A stretch of 64,000 bases of DNA from Vibrio maerlii (GCF_003415655.1 NZ_QRHC01000001.1:62001-126000); one strand, 5' to 3'. Shown: positions 1 through 10,209, counted from the first letter of the stretch. Notes: a model not told the origin generated them from the letters alone. Program-made: numbers and translations.

Positions 1-278
1 GGCTCATACTCGTTGTAGCGGTCTAGCCACTTACGATCGCCTGAGAAAGCGTAGCTCAGTACTGATGAGGTTAATACCTCATCGATATATTTGAGCTCAA
101 TGACCATATTTTTAACTTGAGCTTCGGTCAACTCACCAGGTGGGGTAGCTTGCGCTTGAGGAGTATTCACACCCTCAGCATGCGCTGAGATAGTGAAAAA
201 GAAAAACAGCGCTACCAGCATACTGCTCGTGACTTTTCGCAATGTCCTTTTCCATATAGGAAACAAAAAGCGTGACAT
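1..278 (-). CDS. Partial exported or membrane protein, N-terminus only
   Basis: An ATG at 276-278 opens a reading frame that runs off the left edge, with 92 residues visible. A basic N-terminus is followed by a hydrophobic stretch at about residues 20-34 ending in SAHA-E, which reads as a signal peptide or signal anchor. The following segment (from GELTEAQVKNM, with YAFSGDRKWLDRY) looks helical and resembles the start of extracytoplasmic sensor domains of membrane kinases, but the output domain lies outside the window. It sits 109 bp downstream of the histidine kinase on the same strand, so a shared signalling function is plausible by context only. Confidence 0.6.
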   Translation of the reverse strand, partial: MSRFLFPIWKRTLRKVTSSMLVALFFFFTISAHAEGVNTPQAQATPPGELTEAQVKNMVIELKYIDEVLTSSVLSYAFSGDRKWLDRYNEYE

Positions 279-387
279 AGTTAATACCTACTTAGTTATC
301 TCAATACAACGCAGATAGAGCCGTAGGCCGCGTATCATCATTGATAGTAATTCGGATTTATTCCTTGGCTTTAGTCGATTAATCAAC

Positions 388-1956
388 TTAGCCCTTAAAA
401 TCATGCTCTGATGGCATTTGTTCACCAGCCATAAAACGAACAGTCAGCGTCGTACCGACACCATCTTTGTTGTTCAGCTTAATCTTTCCGCCTTGAGCCT
501 CGGTACAAAGCTTAGCTGAGTATGCGCCAATTCCCATACCATCTAACTTGCCATTGGTAACAAACTTGTCGAAAAACTGGCCGCGAATATTGATTGGTAC
601 TTCGCCAAAATTAAAAATGGATATAACAATTTCGTTCTCGATTCTGGCTGACTTAACTAAGACACGAGAATCCATTGGTGAGGCTTCAATGGCGTTTTTT
701 ATGAGGTTGGAATACATGGTGAAACTCAGCATTTCATCTCCCATGTAAATATGTGAAGGGTCGACATCCATTTCGATATTGATGTTTTTCTTTTGCGACA
801 GCGCTTTGAAGCTTGCCGCAACCTTAGCCAAAATATCGTTCGAAGTAACCTCTTTCAGTTCTTCGTTGTAATCTCCTCGCTCAAGTGACGCCATAATGTC
901 GTGATTCTTAATCATATTCATCATGATTTCAGAGAGCTCATGAACGATGTCTAATTCTTCGTTATATTGTTCATCTAATTGAATCAGTGGAATAGTCGAA
1001 AGCATCGCTGTAAGTGGGTTTCTCAGATCATGGTGAAAAGTGGTCGCGACATCTTCATGAACGCGGGCCGCATTAACCAAAGCATCCATCTGTTGATTCA
1101 TCTTTTCTCGTTGGATAACCGCACGGATGTGCGTATCAACACGCGCATTCACAATCTCAGGAATGATTGGCTTAGAGATATAATCTTGGGCACCAAGCTC
1201 AAGCCCCTTCACCACATCTTTAGTCTCCGATAATGCACTAACGAAAATAATAGGAATAAACTCAGTATCTGGGTCAGCCTTCAATGCTCGACAGACCTCA
1301 AGCCCATCCATTTCTGGCATCATGATATCGAGCAAGATAAGGTCTGGTTGATCGATCTGCGCACAAATCTCCAACGCTTTCGCACCACTACGGCATACTT
1401 TTACCTTATAGCGATCCTTAAGCAGCTCTCCCAAAACTTGCAGGTTGTTCGGTTCATCATCGACGATAAGGATGGTACGTTCTTCAGACTTTTGCTTTTC
1501 AGCACGTTCATGTCTTAGACGCGAAATAGCACTTTTAGGAATCGGGGAAACAAAGGCTTTATGGACGCGATCAGCTAAATCTGCTTTAGAAAAGGGTTTA
1601 ATAAGATATTCAGAAACCCCAGCCTCAATAGCCTCAATGACATCGCCTTGGTGGATATTGCCCGTGAGCATGATAAAAGGAATGCTCTTATAATAATCAT
1701 CACGGCGGGTATATTTGAGAAGCTGCATGCCATCCATCTTCGGCATTTTCCAGTCAGAGACGATGATATCGACCAGCTGGTTTTCGAGACGGATAATCGC
1801 TTCTTTTCCGTCTTTAGCCTTATGGATAGTTTTAAAGCCCATTTCTTCAAAAGCATTATACAAAATGCGGGTTACTGCTTCGAAGTCATCGACAATCAGC
1901 ACCGATAGGTCTTTATATGGTGAGTCAGCTTTCGCCAATCGATATCCTTGATACAC
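388..1956 (-). CDS. Soluble histidine kinase with two N-terminal receiver domains
   Basis: This 522-residue protein has two response-regulator receivers followed by a kinase core. REC1 has the acidic pair D23-D24, phospho-acceptor D68 and K120. REC2 has D166-D167, acceptor D210 and K262. The dimerisation helix carries the H-box FHHDLRNPL with the likely phosphorylated H309. The ATPase domain has the N-box NLIKNAIEAS and glycine boxes GMGIGAYSAK and GVGTTLTV. No membrane segment or signal peptide is seen, so it should be cytoplasmic and driven by phosphorelay input to its receivers. The start is GTG, supported by AAGGAG about 7 nt upstream. The partner is unknown; the exported protein encoded just downstream is a candidate. 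Confidence 0.88.
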   Translation of the reverse strand: MYQGYRLAKADSPYKDLSVLIVDDFEAVTRILYNAFEEMGFKTIHKAKDGKEAIIRLENQLVDIIVSDWKMPKMDGMQLLKYTRRDDYYKSIPFIMLTGNIHQGDVIEAIEAGVSEYLIKPFSKADLADRVHKAFVSPIPKSAISRLRHERAEKQKSEERTILIVDDEPNNLQVLGELLKDRYKVKVCRSGAKALEICAQIDQPDLILLDIMMPEMDGLEVCRALKADPDTEFIPIIFVSALSETKDVVKGLELGAQDYISKPIIPEIVNARVDTHIRAVIQREKMNQQMDALVNAARVHEDVATTFHHDLRNPLTAMLSTIPLIQLDEQYNEELDIVHELSEIMMNMIKNHDIMASLERGDYNEELKEVTSNDILAKVAASFKALSQKKNINIEMDVDPSHIYMGDEMLSFTMYSNLIKNAIEASPMDSRVLVKSARIENEIVISIFNFGEVPINIRGQFFDKFVTNGKLDGMGIGAYSAKLCTEAQGGKIKLNNKDGVGTTLTVRFMAGEQMPSEHDFKG

Positions 1957-2126
1957 CGCGTTCTCCTTCCCTGAACAACATCATTTTTTTCAAAATGGTT
2001 AACGATAAAGTTATATATTTAACCTTCTGTTTTCAACTAAAACCGCGATTTAATTGGTAGACTGCTGATTAGTTAACCAGGTATATCACAAATGATATAC
2101 CTCCTATTGATTAATTTATAAATAAC

Positions 2127-2150
2127 AAGAGCCACGAGAATGTGGCTCTT
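2127..2150 (-). terminator. Hairpin terminator downstream of the QEGLA gene
   Basis: AAGAGCCAC and GTGGCTCTT form a perfect 9-bp stem around a 6-nt loop, about 95 bp past the stop codon of the gene ending at 2246. Read on the minus strand the stem is followed by TTGTTATTT. Confidence 0.6.
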
Positions 2151-2245
2151 TATTTGAAGCGATTTCTAGTTATTCAATTCGTTTAATAGCGAGATTGTAA
2201 TATTAACACCCAAAAACATTCATCTTGACAATTAATGAATGGCGA

Positions 2246-4237
2246 TTAATGGATGCAATCTATCAGATATTCCATGATTGCGTTTTGTTCTGCCGGGTTC
2301 TCATAGGCGATGGGTACAAACTTCGGTTTCTGAATTATCTCACGGGTGATCAGTTCATCTAACAAGGGCTTAAATTCGAATGATGTTTTACCAACAAACA
2401 TCGAAGTTAAATCACCTTCTTTATGAGCCTGAACCGCATCCTTCAGTCCTTTCAGATATAAGAAGTCTTTAGTAAAACCACCACCACGATAAACGCGCGA
2501 AGTGATAGTAAAAGCATTTTCCTCACCCAACCCGTAATCATGACGCAATAGGTTGTATGTATCGCTAAAACGCTCACCTTTAACCATATTCTCAACCGCG
2601 AGTACCCTAAGCGCTAGTGTCTTGAAGCGTTCAACAGAGAAACAACCCGCTAAGTATTCAGATAAAATAGCCAAACCTTCCTGGCTATGGGTGTTACCCG
2701 GTAAGCCAAGCTTTAATACTTTCAAGGTTTGCTCATTCGCATTCGCACTTGTTAGCACGTGAACGCCTAGTTCGTGGTGAATCAAGGCATCTAGCTCTTG
2801 TTGCGTAAAACATGCCGCTAAGTTTACTTTCAGCGTTTGTCCACTTACCAAAGCACGTGCAATAATCTTATTGGTACCTATGACTTTACAGTTCACACCA
2901 TAGTCTGCCGCCGCTTGTTTAAACGCATCTATCGCCTCTTTGGCTGTGTAATTACGTTCATTTGGGATCTCAATATTCTTGGCATGGAGAATAAAGTTCG
3001 CATTGGCAATATCTTGCGCTTCAGGGCGACCATAATAACGCAATGAGTTATAACGGAACTCTTCAGTGCCAATGCCTGCCAGCAAGTCAATTCTCACCGC
3101 TAGCTGATCGATAACGCGGCGATACATCTTCTGAATATCGGCATCTCTTACATCATCGATTGGCAAACGATATAACTGTTCACGGAATTTGTACGGATCG
3201 AGATCCAACTGGCGATAAGTAAAGTTTGGCTGGTAATCAAAAGGACGGCGAAGGAAAGCTCGCTTTTCATGCTTCAAGTTTGCCGGTGTGATGTAATTCA
3301 GCGTATTGATGGATTTCGCCATCGCAAACAATTGACGGTCCAGTTTCAATACTTCTTTTGGCAGGCGAGAAGCGAGGATATCTCCCCGACTGACTTTTCT
3401 GCGGCTCGACTTGCGTAGTATGGTTTGTGCCGCATGCCCTGAAATTACCGACTTCATCTCTTCTTTGAGTTTTTCCATCACCAATGGGAAACGATCGCCC
3501 TTCACTTCATTCATGAACACTTTCTTAATGCGAATTGGCAACATTAGCGTATTGGGTAGGTGTTGCTTCACAAACAAAGCTTGATAATTACTGTGTTCCT
3601 GCGTCACACCAGAAATGGCTGTAACCTCAATATTAGGTAACTCAACAGCTTGCAGACGCGACAACATGTTATCGACTTCTTTAGACCATTTACGCTTATT
3701 GACCCAGTTAGTCACCAACTCAAATTCAGAACGATCGTTCGGCTGATCCTCGGCATCTAATCCACTCACTGCCGTGATGTCATACACAACGGAGAATCCG
3801 TGTAGCTTATTCAGCTCAGTCAATAAATGATTAAAGATGCGGTAATATGTCTGGTGCTTTTCAACCGCGATGGCTTGAATGGAAGCTAGAGCACTTTCTT
3901 CCCAAACGTCAGAGGCTTCGTAATGAAGCTTTGTGGTTGATTGTTCAGGTAGAGTTAGGTCGTACTCACAAAGCGAGTCTAACTGTTCTAGGATCACGGG
4001 AAGCGAGGACACAAGTTCTTCCGTGTATGGCGCTTCTAGCTTAAAGCGTTGCTCATCACTTAACAGACATGCAGGGGCAATCTCGCCTCGTAAGCGATGT
4101 CCACTATGAAGGACAGTTGCGACATACGGTTGGTATTCACTGATAGAAATGCGAAGACTGCCATCATTGAGCACAGCTTCGAATGGTTGCCGCTCATTAA
4201 TTCTTTGATATATTTCGTGTTCTGTTAACTGCAACAT
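2246..4237 (-). CDS. QEGLA-motif DUF1704 protein, putative metallopeptidase
   Basis: The 663-residue protein belongs to the family annotated as flavohemoglobin expression-modulating QEGLA motif protein (DUF1704). The C-terminal half contains IHHELGVH, an HExxxH zinc-site pattern, followed about 30 residues later by SQEGLAILSEY, whose Glu could be the third metal ligand. The same HExxxH fold is used by eukaryotic tyrosine carboxypeptidases of the MATCAP type, so a peptidase role is an inference from family, not shown here. The N-terminal half is not recognised. The ATG at 4237 is preferred over an upstream TTG because GAGG lies 6 nt before it. There is no signal peptide and the gene appears monocistronic. 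Confidence 0.8.
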   Translation of the reverse strand: MLQLTEHEIYQRINERQPFEAVLNDGSLRISISEYQPYVATVLHSGHRLRGEIAPACLLSDEQRFKLEAPYTEELVSSLPVILEQLDSLCEYDLTLPEQSTTKLHYEASDVWEESALASIQAIAVEKHQTYYRIFNHLLTELNKLHGFSVVYDITAVSGLDAEDQPNDRSEFELVTNWVNKRKWSKEVDNMLSRLQAVELPNIEVTAISGVTQEHSNYQALFVKQHLPNTLMLPIRIKKVFMNEVKGDRFPLVMEKLKEEMKSVISGHAAQTILRKSSRRKVSRGDILASRLPKEVLKLDRQLFAMAKSINTLNYITPANLKHEKRAFLRRPFDYQPNFTYRQLDLDPYKFREQLYRLPIDDVRDADIQKMYRRVIDQLAVRIDLLAGIGTEEFRYNSLRYYGRPEAQDIANANFILHAKNIEIPNERNYTAKEAIDAFKQAAADYGVNCKVIGTNKIIARALVSGQTLKVNLAACFTQQELDALIHHELGVHVLTSANANEQTLKVLKLGLPGNTHSQEGLAILSEYLAGCFSVERFKTLALRVLAVENMVKGERFSDTYNLLRHDYGLGEENAFTITSRVYRGGGFTKDFLYLKGLKDAVQAHKEGDLTSMFVGKTSFEFKPLLDELITREIIQKPKFVPIAYENPAEQNAIMEYLIDCIH

Positions 4238-4394
4238 CACTAACCTCAAGGGGAAACGTTTTCGGGTCTATTAATTGCAGATTATTTGTACGTATAAAGA
4301 AATGGAAACTATTAGTTTCTATGATATCGACAACTTTGATTAGGCATAAGTGGGAAGGTCTATAGGATTAAAATGTATCGTCGAACAAACAAGC

Positions 4395-4625
4395 TTAAGA
4401 TGGCAGTGTGAATTTTTCTCCAGCAACAATGACTTTACACGCAATAATACCCTTTTGTGTACTCAGTAAATCAATACGGTAACAGACATTGTCAACAGCA
4501 GAAGAATCCGACTTCGCTTCATTGAATACGGTACTACATTTATAGTAAGTATCCTTAAGCCCTGCCTCATACTCGAGCGCACCCAGATCGTTCTTTTTAT
4601 ATAATTTCACTAACGTTGCACCCAT
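4395..4625 (-). CDS. Small conserved hypothetical protein
   Basis: This is a 76-residue protein of unknown function starting MGATLVKLYKKND. It has three cysteines (in KCSTVF, NVCYRID and IACKVIV), a mixed charged and beta-like composition, and no signal peptide or membrane segment. A good ribosome-binding site, GAGGT, lies 6 nt before the ATG, which together with clean flanking gaps supports a real gene. It stands alone between the QEGLA gene and the diguanylate cyclase gene, and nothing nearby suggests a function. Confidence 0.6.
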   Translation of the reverse strand: MGATLVKLYKKNDLGALEYEAGLKDTYYKCSTVFNEAKSDSSAVDNVCYRIDLLSTQKGIIACKVIVAGEKFTLPS

Positions 4626-4814
4626 AACAACACCTCAACTATCAGCACCATGATGAATTTAATACTTTAGAAGTAAGTTGTTAACACTGTGTTTACATAA
4701 ATTAGGCTTGCCGCACAATATTTCGTTGACCTGCTCGTTATTGATATTATTAATTACTAATTCGAGCACTCGTTAGAAAGGAAAATTATTTATTCCAATA
4801 AGATTCCCAGAGTT

Positions 4815-6788
4815 TTATAAAATACCCCTTTTGCGTTCATACATATTCTCATCGGCATGCTTAAGAATATCTCTAAATAATTCACCTTCTGACAAACCTT
4901 CGGCAAACCCTATAGACAGAGATACTTGAATTGTATTGCCTAGATTATCTTTAACCGGTATTTCGGATAGTTCCTCTATCGCTGATTGGGTTTGCTCGGC
5001 AGTAAGACGTCCCACCAATACAAACTCGTCACCACCAATACGATAGGCTTGGCCTTCCCAATGGTGTTTAATCGCAATTGCAACATGCTTGAGAACCCTA
5101 TCGCCAAAGTCATGCCCATAGGTATCATTAATTTGTTTAAATGAATTGACGTCTAAATAGAGTACTTTTATTCCGTAGGGTAAATTTTGGTTTGCTCTGC
5201 GACTTAACGCCCGTCTATTTTTTAATCCTGTTAGTTGATCGGTTATGGATTGCTGGTGTAAAGAATACAAAGCACCCGCAGCACAAAGTGCGAACAAAAT
5301 GAAGATCATACTGAACTTTACACTGTAGTCGTGTTCAGCTTTATAGAGGTTTCGCCACTGAGGTTGAATATCGTACTGCTCAATAATAGACCTAACATTC
5401 ACGATATTGATTGCTTTACTAAATAGCGCAGCCAGCTCTTCTCCCCTTTGGTTGTGAGGGAATGCAAAAGCAAGCTCGGCACTGTAGAAGCCACCAATAG
5501 CCTTCGCTTCGCCGATCAACAACGAAGTGCGATCACGGAGTAGGCGGTTCAGTGTCAACCTATCCATTGCGATGTACTCCACTTCATTACTGAGTAAAGC
5601 GGATATCAGCGCATTTTGATTGGGATAGCCTAAAAACTCTTTTTGAGGGAGGGAGTAAGAGAGCTTTTCTATCGCAAAATCATCATCGATGACTCCAATT
5701 CTTTCTGCCAGTAGCTCAGATACATGGTGGTAGACGTTATCCTTATACCCCAAACGCTTGACCAAAATAATTTCAGGGCTAAAAAAAGAACGGCTAAAGT
5801 GCACTCGCTTTCGGCGGGATTCAGATATCGACATGGGGCCAATAATGTCGATATTTTCGTTTAACAACTCTTGAAGCATCAACGTCCAGCTTTCATTTTC
5901 TTTGCTCAGGACATTGCATTGAACCGATAAGATGTCACAAGCCTCGAGAAGTACATCAACAGCAATACCACTTAACTCACCATTTTCTCCATAAATCACG
6001 TACGGATTAACGGTTTCAAACTTAACGTCGACCTTCTCATCAAGTTCGATACTGCTTTTAGCAAGTTCGTTTCGCAGTGAAGCTTGTCGAAGCTCCAATT
6101 GATAATTAGAAATAGAACGGTGCAGTTTACGCTGCATCTTAGGAGAGTGGATAAACTCAACGACACGCTCAAGTAATACCTGATGTTCATCACTACCTGT
6201 TACAATAGCAACCGGCTTTATACCCAATCGGTCATTCACTACCTTGGCTTGCAACCCAAGGGAAATAAAGGTGGTGAGATAATTAATCGGTGCAACAATA
6301 GCATCAACTTCATCCTGCTCAATCCAACTCTTCGCATCCTCCGTTTCATCAAAGTAATGAAGAATCAGGTCTGGATATTGATTTTGTAGAAGCTGACCAA
6401 AAACCGTGTTAATCGGTACGGCAACACTACCCACCTTTTCTAACTCAACTCCCGCTTCACTAAAAATGTAGGTGTACTCAATATTGGTAGGCTCTGAGAA
6501 ATAAAGTGTTTTAGCTCGCTCACCTGTATAGGTTGCGTTTGGCGCAAAATCTGCGTCGCCAGACTCAATGGCATCCAATACATCACCGAAAGTTGGATAG
6601 CTATAGTAAGTCACATCGACACCAAACTCCTCAGACACCGAGTCAAATAGGATCTTTGCAACGAAGTCGTCAGCGGTGATAGCGATATCATAGTGTTGCT
6701 TACCTGCCTTTTCGGCCAATACCGTATCGCTTGCACGACAAACCAAGGAAATCAGTAACAGAAAGACAATCGATAACTTTTTAAACAC
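4815..6788 (-). CDS. Diguanylate cyclase with tandem periplasmic solute-binding domains
   Basis: The 657-residue protein has a signal peptide (MFKKLSIVFLLLISLVCRA), two successive SBP_bac_3-like periplasmic domains (about residues 30-230 and 250-490), one membrane segment (FSMIFILFALCAAGALYSL, near 500) and a cytoplasmic GGDEF domain that makes c-di-GMP. The cyclase has DQLTGLKNRR, DVNSFKQINDTYGH and an intact RIGGDEF signature. The layout matches V. cholerae CdgH, whose tandem domains sense small ligands. The inhibitory I-site RxxD is absent: the aligned residues are HWEG, so product feedback may be missing. The ligand is not predictable from sequence. Confidence 0.87.
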   Translation of the reverse strand: MFKKLSIVFLLLISLVCRASDTVLAEKAGKQHYDIAITADDFVAKILFDSVSEEFGVDVTYYSYPTFGDVLDAIESGDADFAPNATYTGERAKTLYFSEPTNIEYTYIFSEAGVELEKVGSVAVPINTVFGQLLQNQYPDLILHYFDETEDAKSWIEQDEVDAIVAPINYLTTFISLGLQAKVVNDRLGIKPVAIVTGSDEHQVLLERVVEFIHSPKMQRKLHRSISNYQLELRQASLRNELAKSSIELDEKVDVKFETVNPYVIYGENGELSGIAVDVLLEACDILSVQCNVLSKENESWTLMLQELLNENIDIIGPMSISESRRKRVHFSRSFFSPEIILVKRLGYKDNVYHHVSELLAERIGVIDDDFAIEKLSYSLPQKEFLGYPNQNALISALLSNEVEYIAMDRLTLNRLLRDRTSLLIGEAKAIGGFYSAELAFAFPHNQRGEELAALFSKAINIVNVRSIIEQYDIQPQWRNLYKAEHDYSVKFSMIFILFALCAAGALYSLHQQSITDQLTGLKNRRALSRRANQNLPYGIKVLYLDVNSFKQINDTYGHDFGDRVLKHVAIAIKHHWEGQAYRIGGDEFVLVGRLTAEQTQSAIEELSEIPVKDNLGNTIQVSLSIGFAEGLSEGELFRDILKHADENMYERKRGIL

Positions 6789-6908
6789 TATAACGAGCCA
6801 AATGGTAATAACTTGATAAGTATAACACAGCGTTCCGTTTAGAGAGCTTCGTAATTAGCTCATTGTTTGGGTCACTATGGAAGCGCGCAAGTACTATGAA
6901 TACACAAA

Positions 6909-6928
6909 TGCCAACCTTTCAGTTGGCA
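6909..6928 (-). terminator. Hairpin terminator downstream of the DUF748 gene
   Basis: TGCCAAC and GTTGGCA form a 7-bp stem with a 6-nt loop about 80 bp past the stop codon at 7006. On the minus strand a T-rich run (ATTTGTG) follows. Confidence 0.5.
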
Positions 6929-7005
6929 CTTTCATTATTCATTTCAACTAAATCAGTAATTTACATTGAACCATTTAGCTTAAATCCATAGAGCGACAAT
7001 TACAT

Positions 7006-10000
7006 TTATGGCTCAAGCGTTAACATCACTTGACTCGCATCGGTTTCAATATCAAAGCGACTATCTTTAAGGAAAATACGAGAAGCCGCGATATTTTGCT
7101 GTTCAACCAGATAAGCTTTCACATGCTGTGCGCGCTGTTGTGCAAGTACGCCCAATGCACCACTCTTAAGCTCTTGTTCATTTAAGACCAGATTATACAT
7201 CGCAATATGCCAGCGCTTATTAAGCTCTACTTCTTCAATATTTTGTTCTTTTTGCGCGATTTCATCTGCAATATTCTGCTTTAACACCGTTGCGCTCTGA
7301 CCTGATTGCTCACTGTATAGACTTTGTAAAGCCTCTGAAAGCGGACCTGAGTTAGGCGTTGAGCTAGCTGATAGAGTTGGCTCTAGTTGTTCTAGCGTCA
7401 AACCCGCTCGGTCTGCCAGTAGAGCCCTAAACTCCACTTGCACTAACGCTTGGCTATCGGCTTTCTCGTCAACACCACCATCGACACTCAGGTTAAGCAT
7501 AGGGCGCTCAATCAAGGCTTTGCTTAATGTCGCTAGTTTCTCTTGCTGTTCATCAGTTAGTTCACTTGAGCCAAACTCAAACTCAACAATGTTCAGCTCT
7601 TCATCACTACCTGCTAGTCCAGCAATAAAGGAAAACGGCGCAGTCACCGCTTTTTCTATGATATTGGTGATGGCTTTCCAGATAACCGTTCCAATGCCAA
7701 ACTCAGGATCATTCAAATCACCAGAGACATCCACCCCAAGATCGATTACACCATCAGTATCTTGTAGCAAGGCGATAGCAAGATCGAGTGGCAAAGAGGT
7801 CGCTAGATCACTCTCACTCGACTCGCCAAGTTCTAGTTGATCAATTACGACTCGATTACTTCCTTTAAGCTGATTATCTTCAAGCTGATAGTTCAGCGCT
7901 AAAGTGAGTTGCCCTCTATCTATGTAACGACCTGCGTATGTACCAGAGTATGGGTTCACGCTCGTCAGTTCAATGCCGTCAAAGCTGACGTCCAGATCCA
8001 AATACGGTTTTTCAAGCAGTGGATTCACGTCACCGACAATCTTAACTGGTGCGTATTTATCAACGCTACCTCGAACATCCACACTCGCCATCGTTCCTGG
8101 CTTGCTCGATATATTGGACACACTGCCTTCTAAAAGCTCAATACCCGTAGCAAAGTTTGGCGTCAAAGAGTTATCTGCAAAAAATGCGGAGCCTTTAGCA
8201 AACTCCACTTTACCAACGTTCAGCATAAAGCCTTGCGAATCCGGTTGTTGGTTTCCTTTTGGCGCTGACTCTTTGCTCGCTGAATCATTGGCAATGACCA
8301 GGGCACCGATGTTGGTCGTGCTGTCTTCATTAACAATCACGCGAGCATATGGTTGGTCTAGCTTAAGCGTGTCTATATCCAGGCGCTGCTGATTTAAATC
8401 AAATTTAAATTGATGCAGAGCCAGTTGCTGCCACTTTACAAATGGTGTCTTCAAACGGTTGTCGATGACAGAGAGTGAATCAACCGTAACGTTACCTGAT
8501 GCAACCACATTACCGGATCCAGAGCGAACAACCTTAGTTTTCGTGCTTAACTTGCCCTCTTTGATCGTGGCATTGACTGTGGTCGCAACAAAGGGCTGAA
8601 TCTGTTTAAGCGATAGTTGCTGCACTTCAGTCTGTGCTTCCACATCCAAGCTAATGAGATCCACTTCGCCCTTAGCCAAGATCGAGCCTTGTTGATTCAC
8701 CTCTGTGGAAAAATCAAAAGCCAGAGGTTTAGATAGATCGCTTTTAAACTCCCCTAGCTTTAGATTTAGAGGTGTAATGCTCCAATGATTAAAGCCCTTG
8801 GTGATTGCATTTTCTTGGATGTCAAAACCAAAGTCAGAGAAGTTCACGCCACCAAGTTGAAGCAACCAAGGCTGTTTTTGTTCTTCAGAGGACGGCGCTT
8901 GAGCATCGCTTGGAGCGGGTTCCACTTCAGGAGGTAACGTTGGGGTAAAGAGTTCGACAAGATCCAACTTGTCTTTATTCAGACGTGCGTCTACCGCTAA
9001 CCCAACCGCTGAGATCTCATCTATCTCAACTATTTGATTCGTTACATTCGTCGCGATATCTAAGATCTTTAGTTCAGGTAAGCTCACCACAGCTTTTGAT
9101 TCGTCGCTAAAGGACAGCTCCGATAGATTGAACTGGCCATTCATCGTTTGAATATCGAGAGAGTCTTGCTCAACTGTTGTTCCAATAGACTGTACGATAG
9201 AAAAATCGGACGAAAAGCCGACGAAGCCTGAGGTTAAGTTTGCCTGAAACATGTGATCGACAAAGCCCCATACCCTTGGTAATTGAATACCTTGCACATC
9301 GAGGTTTGCATCAACAATGAATGGCTTAAGCTGGGTTTGCCCCTCTAACTGCAACGTTCCGTTATCAATATCGTTAACCGCTAACTTAAACCGGTTGGTT
9401 ACACCGCCCTGCTCCAACAAATACTGGGTGTGTAAGCCACCAATTAAGAAATTAATATTCGGATAACTCAGGGTGACGTCCGTAACCTGGTCGTGGAAAG
9501 TGAATTCCGCGTCATTCAACTGCAATGAAGCAATAGAGACAGGGAAGATAGGCTGGTTTCTATCAACAGGTTTTTGCTCTTCTTCTGGCTCTACGGCACT
9601 TTCAGAAGCGCTTGCCTCGATATGCTCAATGATGTCAGTAAAGTTAAAATACGCCGGCTGTTCACTCAATCGAGCCACATGAGCTTCAAAGCCATCTAAA
9701 TGAGCAAATTCGACGTTTATCTCCGCATTAAGAATGGAACGCCAAAAGTTTACTCGAGTGCCCAAGTACTCAAAGCCGGTAAAGGTTTTGGCTTGGTCCT
9801 GCTCTTGAATTCGTAGTCCCTGAATGGCGACCTCTAAGGTGAATGGATTCACGCGAACATCTTCGATCGTGACGTTACGGCCTAACAGCTCAGTCAGTTT
9901 CTCAGGCGCGACTTTCTTAACGGTATATGGCGTAACAACACCAAGAATCAGTGCATAAAAAAGATAAACAAGTACTGCGTAAACAGTAAGACGATAAACG

Positions 10001-10050
10001 CGATGTAATCCTTGGAAGCGACTCCATAACAGCGAAAGATTACCGAACAT
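7006..10050 (-). CDS. DUF748 / AsmA-like envelope protein
   Basis: A protein of about 1014 residues with one N-terminal membrane segment (LTVYAVLVYLFYALILGVVT) followed by a very long periplasmic region rich in short beta repeats, the DUF748 pattern related to AsmA and lipid-bridge proteins. Near the C-terminus an OmpA-like stretch (VEFEFGSSELTDEQQEKL, then RAQHVKAYLV) fits the family. Such proteins span the periplasm and are thought to help move or organise envelope lipids; that role here is inference. I place the start at 10050 (MFGNLSLLW), because the segment upstream looks untypical and a GGAG lies about 10 nt before this ATG; an in-frame start at 10119 is possible. Probably monocistronic. 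Confidence 0.8.
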   Translation of the reverse strand: MFGNLSLLWSRFQGLHRVYRLTVYAVLVYLFYALILGVVTPYTVKKVAPEKLTELLGRNVTIEDVRVNPFTLEVAIQGLRIQEQDQAKTFTGFEYLGTRVNFWRSILNAEINVEFAHLDGFEAHVARLSEQPAYFNFTDIIEHIEASASESAVEPEEEQKPVDRNQPIFPVSIASLQLNDAEFTFHDQVTDVTLSYPNINFLIGGLHTQYLLEQGGVTNRFKLAVNDIDNGTLQLEGQTQLKPFIVDANLDVQGIQLPRVWGFVDHMFQANLTSGFVGFSSDFSIVQSIGTTVEQDSLDIQTMNGQFNLSELSFSDESKAVVSLPELKILDIATNVTNQIVEIDEISAVGLAVDARLNKDKLDLVELFTPTLPPEVEPAPSDAQAPSSEEQKQPWLLQLGGVNFSDFGFDIQENAITKGFNHWSITPLNLKLGEFKSDLSKPLAFDFSTEVNQQGSILAKGEVDLISLDVEAQTEVQQLSLKQIQPFVATTVNATIKEGKLSTKTKVVRSGSGNVVASGNVTVDSLSVIDNRLKTPFVKWQQLALHQFKFDLNQQRLDIDTLKLDQPYARVIVNEDSTTNIGALVIANDSASKESAPKGNQQPDSQGFMLNVGKVEFAKGSAFFADNSLTPNFATGIELLEGSVSNISSKPGTMASVDVRGSVDKYAPVKIVGDVNPLLEKPYLDLDVSFDGIELTSVNPYSGTYAGRYIDRGQLTLALNYQLEDNQLKGSNRVVIDQLELGESSESDLATSLPLDLAIALLQDTDGVIDLGVDVSGDLNDPEFGIGTVIWKAITNIIEKAVTAPFSFIAGLAGSDEELNIVEFEFGSSELTDEQQEKLATLSKALIERPMLNLSVDGGVDEKADSQALVQVEFRALLADRAGLTLEQLEPTLSASSTPNSGPLSEALQSLYSEQSGQSATVLKQNIADEIAQKEQNIEEVELNKRWHIAMYNLVLNEQELKSGALGVLAQQRAQHVKAYLVEQQNIAASRIFLKDSRFDIETDASQVMLTLEP

Positions 10051-10186
10051 AGGGATACAGCTCCGTGCCAAATAGCTTTTGTTATGAGGATGTAATAATA
10101 ATATTTCCCCGTACGGCATGTCTACAGAATACCGTCACATTCCCGCACAAGTTATCTGTGAATTTAACCTTACAGTTTGTATAAGA

Positions 10187-10209
10187 AAGGCAAGCTTTAC
10201 GCTTGCCTT
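10187..10209 (-). terminator. Terminator of the agl transporter operon
   Basis: AAGGCAAGC and GCTTGCCTT form a perfect 9-bp stem with loop TTTAC, 37 bp past the aglK stop. The minus-strand 3' side continues TTTCTTAT. Confidence 0.7.
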
